Part shown: piece after piece, positions 61,574-64,000 of the stretch | Layout of the letters: every line of letters starts with the position of its first letter | Numbering within the stretch: the stretch's first letter is position 1 | Translations under genes and position numbers: made by a program | Assembly: GCA_016185345.1 (NCBI GenBank) | Contig: JACPNS010000012.1 | Coordinates: forward strand, 79,989-143,988 | Direction of reading: 5' to 3' | Source of the DNA: Solirubrobacterales bacterium | GTDB taxonomy: Bacteria > Actinomycetota > Thermoleophilia > Solirubrobacterales > JACPNS01 | DNA length: 64,000 nucleotides | The notes under the pieces: generated by a model | What the model was told of the DNA's origin: nothing | Seen by the model: only the letters and a program-made list of their open reading frames with translations | Database searches by the model: none

Positions 61574-63862
61574 TCAGAGCAAAACGCTGTTGGGCGGCGG
61601 CTCTTCACCTCTGCGATCGGCCTTGTCGCGGCGAAGGGATTCTTCGGCGATCTCCATCAGTTGATTTCCCGTCTGTGCGGTGGACCAGGCGGCACATCCG
61701 ACGCTTCCCGTGACGGGGATCTCGTGCTGACCGACGAGCTCGCTGTGCTGGATCGCCTCGGCGCAGCGCGCGCCGAATGTGGTCAGCGCGCGGCCGCTCA
61801 AGCCGTGAACGATCAACGCGAACTCGTCGCCGTCCACGCGGTACACGCGTGAAGAGCCGGCGACGTCGCTGAGGCGCGTGGCAACGCTCTTGAGCACCTC
61901 GTCTCCGCCGCGATGGCCGGCCAAGGAGTTGGCACGTCGGAAGTTGTCGAGGTCGAGGACGATCAGCGCCGGGAGCGGGGAATCGGGATCTGCCTGCCGA
62001 CGGCGAAGGGCATCATCAAGATCGTTGCGAAGGGCGTAGATATTCGGCAGCTCGGTCAGCTGGTCACGGGTTGCGGAATTTCGGATCACCGAGAGCGACT
62101 CCTGCTGCAGTCTTCCGCTGTACTGCATCACCGCAGTGATCAAAAGCATGCCAGCGATGATCGTCACGAATCGGGTTTCTTCGACCTCGCCGTGGCCGCC
62201 GAAGGCCCAGAAGCTGATGACGTAACTGACCAGCAGGATCGCGACGCGCGGATATGCACGGTCGCGACTGAGCGATTGGGCGTAGAAGGCGACTGGGAGC
62301 ATCAGCACGATCTGAATCGGGCTGCTTGCGCCTCCTGTGGACCAGGCCGCTGGGAGAGCCCATGAGAGCGTCGCTATGTCGATCGCGCGGGCAAATCCGT
62401 ACGAGGGTCCAGTTCGACGGCTGTACTCGGTCACAAGCCCCCAGAACACTCCGTAGGCCGCGAGTGCGGTAGCTGCGACGGGAATGCTGTACGGCGTGTC
62501 CACCCAGGCAACGGCGAACATCAGCGTCGAGATCGTGAACCAGTTGAGCGCGCCGAGTTTCATCCGTTCGTTGACGTCAACTGCGCGGCGAGGCGCGTCC
62601 TGGAAGCGGGCGGCGCGGAAGCGGTGGCCGGCGTCCGCAGTTGTGACGCCGTCGATCTCGTAGGGCGGCGTGACAGCGGGCGACTTCTCTTCGAACATTC
62701 GGCGGTCGGCCGCGTCGAGCAGGTCTGCGGCCTTGACACCATCGTGGGGGTAGAGCGCTCCGCCGATCGATACCGAGATCTGGGGCAGGCGACCGCGAAC
62801 GATTTCGTTGTGTCGCTCGATGCCGCGCTCGAACTCTTTGCGCCAGCGGTTCAGATCGCCCTCGCGACCGCCGGGGATCACGACTGCGAACTCATCGCCG
62901 CCGATCCGAGCGACCTGATCGTTCGGACCGGATGCGCTCAGCATCAAGCGCGCCATTCGCACGATCATGCCGTCGCCGGTTTCGTGGCCGAAGACGGTGT
63001 TAGCGCCCTTCAGGCCGTTCATGTCGGCCATCACGACTGCAAAGTGTTGGCCGTCGCGCCGCGAGAGCTCCTCGAGGTACTGCTCGAACGAGCGCAGGTT
63101 TGCGACAGATGTGAGTGGGTCTGCGAGAGCGAGGAAGGTGACGGCGCGCTCGAGCGTGTTCTCGGTTCGGCGCTGCGTGATCAGGGCGACTGCCACCACC
63201 CACATCACCGCGAGCAACGAGATCAGAAGCAGCCACGTGTAGTCGAACATTGTCGTCTCGCTCAGCGCGAGCGTTGCGACAGCCATCAGCGTGAACTCGG
63301 CTACGTTCGCGATCGCCTGCGAGCGCGGCATCAGGTACGCCGCGTAGTAGGTGGTGAGGATGAACCAGAAGAGGTACGGACTGTTCGTGCCGCCCGTCAC
63401 CGAGCACTGGTACAGGATCACGAGGCTCGCGTAGGTGAGAACGCACTGCTCCACGATCACGAACTTCGAGGCATCGAGCCGTGGATAGACGATGGCAGTG
63501 AAAATCAGTGCCGCAATGACAAGGCCGATCGTGATCCAGAATGAGCCGGTCGGCATCGAGAGTCCGATCGGGCTGACCTGGTTGAGGGCGTCGGTGACAA
63601 GCGCGGTGCTCCAGAGGACAAGCGATGTACGCGTGCGGAGCTCCAGGCGGGGCGGTGTTGCCAGCGCTTGGCGCAGGTAGCCCTGACCGTTGAAGGCGGC
63701 GACGGGGTCGTTGGCCTGGTCGGTGTCGAGACCGAGTTCAGTCGGACGCACGCGCCAGTCGGCGCTGCCTCCGAGCAGCGACATCAAGTCATGCTGAAGC
63801 GCCCATGAGCGGAATGGCCGATGGGCGGCATTCTCCCGCTCTTGTGCTGTACCTGTGGCCAA
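61574..63862 (-). CDS. Membrane protein with two GGDEF domains
   Basis: The 762-residue protein has the order: ~85-residue polar N-terminus, a six-helix membrane block (about 90-215), GGDEF domain 1 (about 255-385, RIGGDEFAVVI), a linker, a second membrane block (about 430-570), and GGDEF domain 2 (about 595-745, RVDGDEFALIV). Both have the metal/GTP signature residues (VVMADMNGLKGAN and LIVLDLDNFRRAN). The RxxD inhibitory site before GGDEF is absent in both (GPND and AGSS). It probably makes c-di-GMP, with two sensor modules. TTG63862 is the start, GGGGA upstream. Confidence 0.85.
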   Translation of the reverse strand: MATGTAQERENAAHRPFRSWALQHDLMSLLGGSADWRVRPTELGLDTDQANDPVAAFNGQGYLRQALATPPRLELRTRTSLVLWSTALVTDALNQVSPIGLSMPTGSFWITIGLVIAALIFTAIVYPRLDASKFVIVEQCVLTYASLVILYQCSVTGGTNSPYLFWFILTTYYAAYLMPRSQAIANVAEFTLMAVATLALSETTMFDYTWLLLISLLAVMWVVAVALITQRRTENTLERAVTFLALADPLTSVANLRSFEQYLEELSRRDGQHFAVVMADMNGLKGANTVFGHETGDGMIVRMARLMLSASGPNDQVARIGGDEFAVVIPGGREGDLNRWRKEFERGIERHNEIVRGRLPQISVSIGGALYPHDGVKAADLLDAADRRMFEEKSPAVTPPYEIDGVTTADAGHRFRAARFQDAPRRAVDVNERMKLGALNWFTISTLMFAVAWVDTPYSIPVAATALAAYGVFWGLVTEYSRRTGPSYGFARAIDIATLSWALPAAWSTGGASSPIQIVLMLPVAFYAQSLSRDRAYPRVAILLVSYVISFWAFGGHGEVEETRFVTIIAGMLLITAVMQYSGRLQQESLSVIRNSATRDQLTELPNIYALRNDLDDALRRRQADPDSPLPALIVLDLDNFRRANSLAGHRGGDEVLKSVATRLSDVAGSSRVYRVDGDEFALIVHGLSGRALTTFGARCAEAIQHSELVGQHEIPVTGSVGCAAWSTAQTGNQLMEIAEESLRRDKADRRGEEPPPNSVLL

Positions 63863-63937
63863 TGGTCCCCGAAACTAAGTAAGTCAATGATACGGGTTTG
63901 GCCGTTTGGCGGATTGGACGAAAGTGGGGCGGACGAG

Positions 63938-64000
63938 TGGAGCGGGTAGGACTCGAACCTACGACATCTGGCGGAGCATGAGTCCTTTGCTCTCTTTCTT
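63938..64000 (-). tRNA. Partial tRNA with CAT anticodon (truncated)
   Basis: The minus strand reads a 3' acceptor CCGCTCC with discriminator A (CCA not encoded), a T-arm GTAGG/CCTAC around TTCGAGT, and upstream GGACTCATGCTCC, where CAT occupies the anticodon position of a 7-nt loop. AGAGCA before it resembles the D-arm end of actinobacterial tRNA-Met. The anticodon stem has two mismatches and the variable loop has 8 nt, so the identity (Met, Ile2 or a degenerate tRNA) is open. The 5' half is beyond the window. Confidence 0.55.

Overview
This window looks like chromosomal core sequence of a high-GC actinobacterium. The most likely group is the class Thermoleophilia (Solirubrobacterales-like); this is an inference, because no rRNA gene is present. 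Support comes from the order tlyA-nadK-recN-steA-steB/mctB-(sugar-phosphate transferase)-pyrG-(DUF3866)-xerD, which closely parallels the Mycobacterium tuberculosis Rv1694-Rv1701 block. It also comes from an F420-type LLM oxidoreductase, an LtrA protein, a CSLREA-type surface protein, and frequent GTG and TTG starts. There is no prophage, no insertion sequence and no CRISPR array. Genes are tightly packed with many ATGA/GTGA overlaps, and no gene-free stretch exceeds about 270 bases.

Layout. (1) 1-5559: end of mnmA, then alaS, ruvX, mltG and aroE in one operon. (2) 5724-22115: a complete type IV pilus locus (pilB, pilT, pilC, major pilin pilA, a second frameshifted pilin, prepilin peptidase pilD, three large minor pilins, pilM, pilN, pilO and two unrecognised inner-membrane proteins), with no secretin, as expected for a monoderm. 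(3) 22162-26423: aroC, an aroK-aroB fusion, aroQ and a Xaa-Pro peptidase. (4) 26481-28375: a membrane pair of unknown role. (5) 28507-32500: efp, nusB, an xseB-like gene, ispA and dxs. (6) 32548-33991: an opposite-strand reductase gene and an intergenic region that encodes a candidate structured RNA ending in a terminator. (7) 33992-45667: tlyA, nadK, recN (with a LexA box), steA, steB/mctB, an MraY-like transferase, pyrG, a DUF3866 gene, a secreted protein and xerD. (8) 45664-53864: fpg and a glutaredoxin, recO, vapBC, dgt, dnaG, rpoD, hipBA and tRNA-Asn. (9) 53892-64000: a glycosyltransferase, an LLM oxidoreductase and an SDR in one operon, then an Hpt protein, ferritin, LtrA with carbonic anhydrase, typA, a membrane protein with two GGDEF domains, and a truncated tRNA at the edge.

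How the parts fit. The pilus locus has both extension (PilB) and retraction (PilT) motors, so it probably powers twitching or DNA uptake. PilB has an N-terminal MshEN-like domain of the type that binds c-di-GMP, and the double-GGDEF protein at the right end is a plausible c-di-GMP source. The shikimate genes aroE, aroC, aroKB and aroQ flank the pilus genes on both sides. Blocks 5 and 7 are a familiar actinobacterial housekeeping run (isoprenoid precursors, rRNA methylation, NADP, DNA repair, division, CTP) that has been split by the reductase and RNA insertion.

The most notable signals outside the genes are these. Several genes have a TAnnnT -10 element 6-7 bases before the start codon, which implies leaderless mRNAs. 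A two-base CG-repeat frameshift interrupts the second pilin. A candidate ~190-nt RNA lies before tlyA. Palindromic operators lie over the vapB and hipB promoters.
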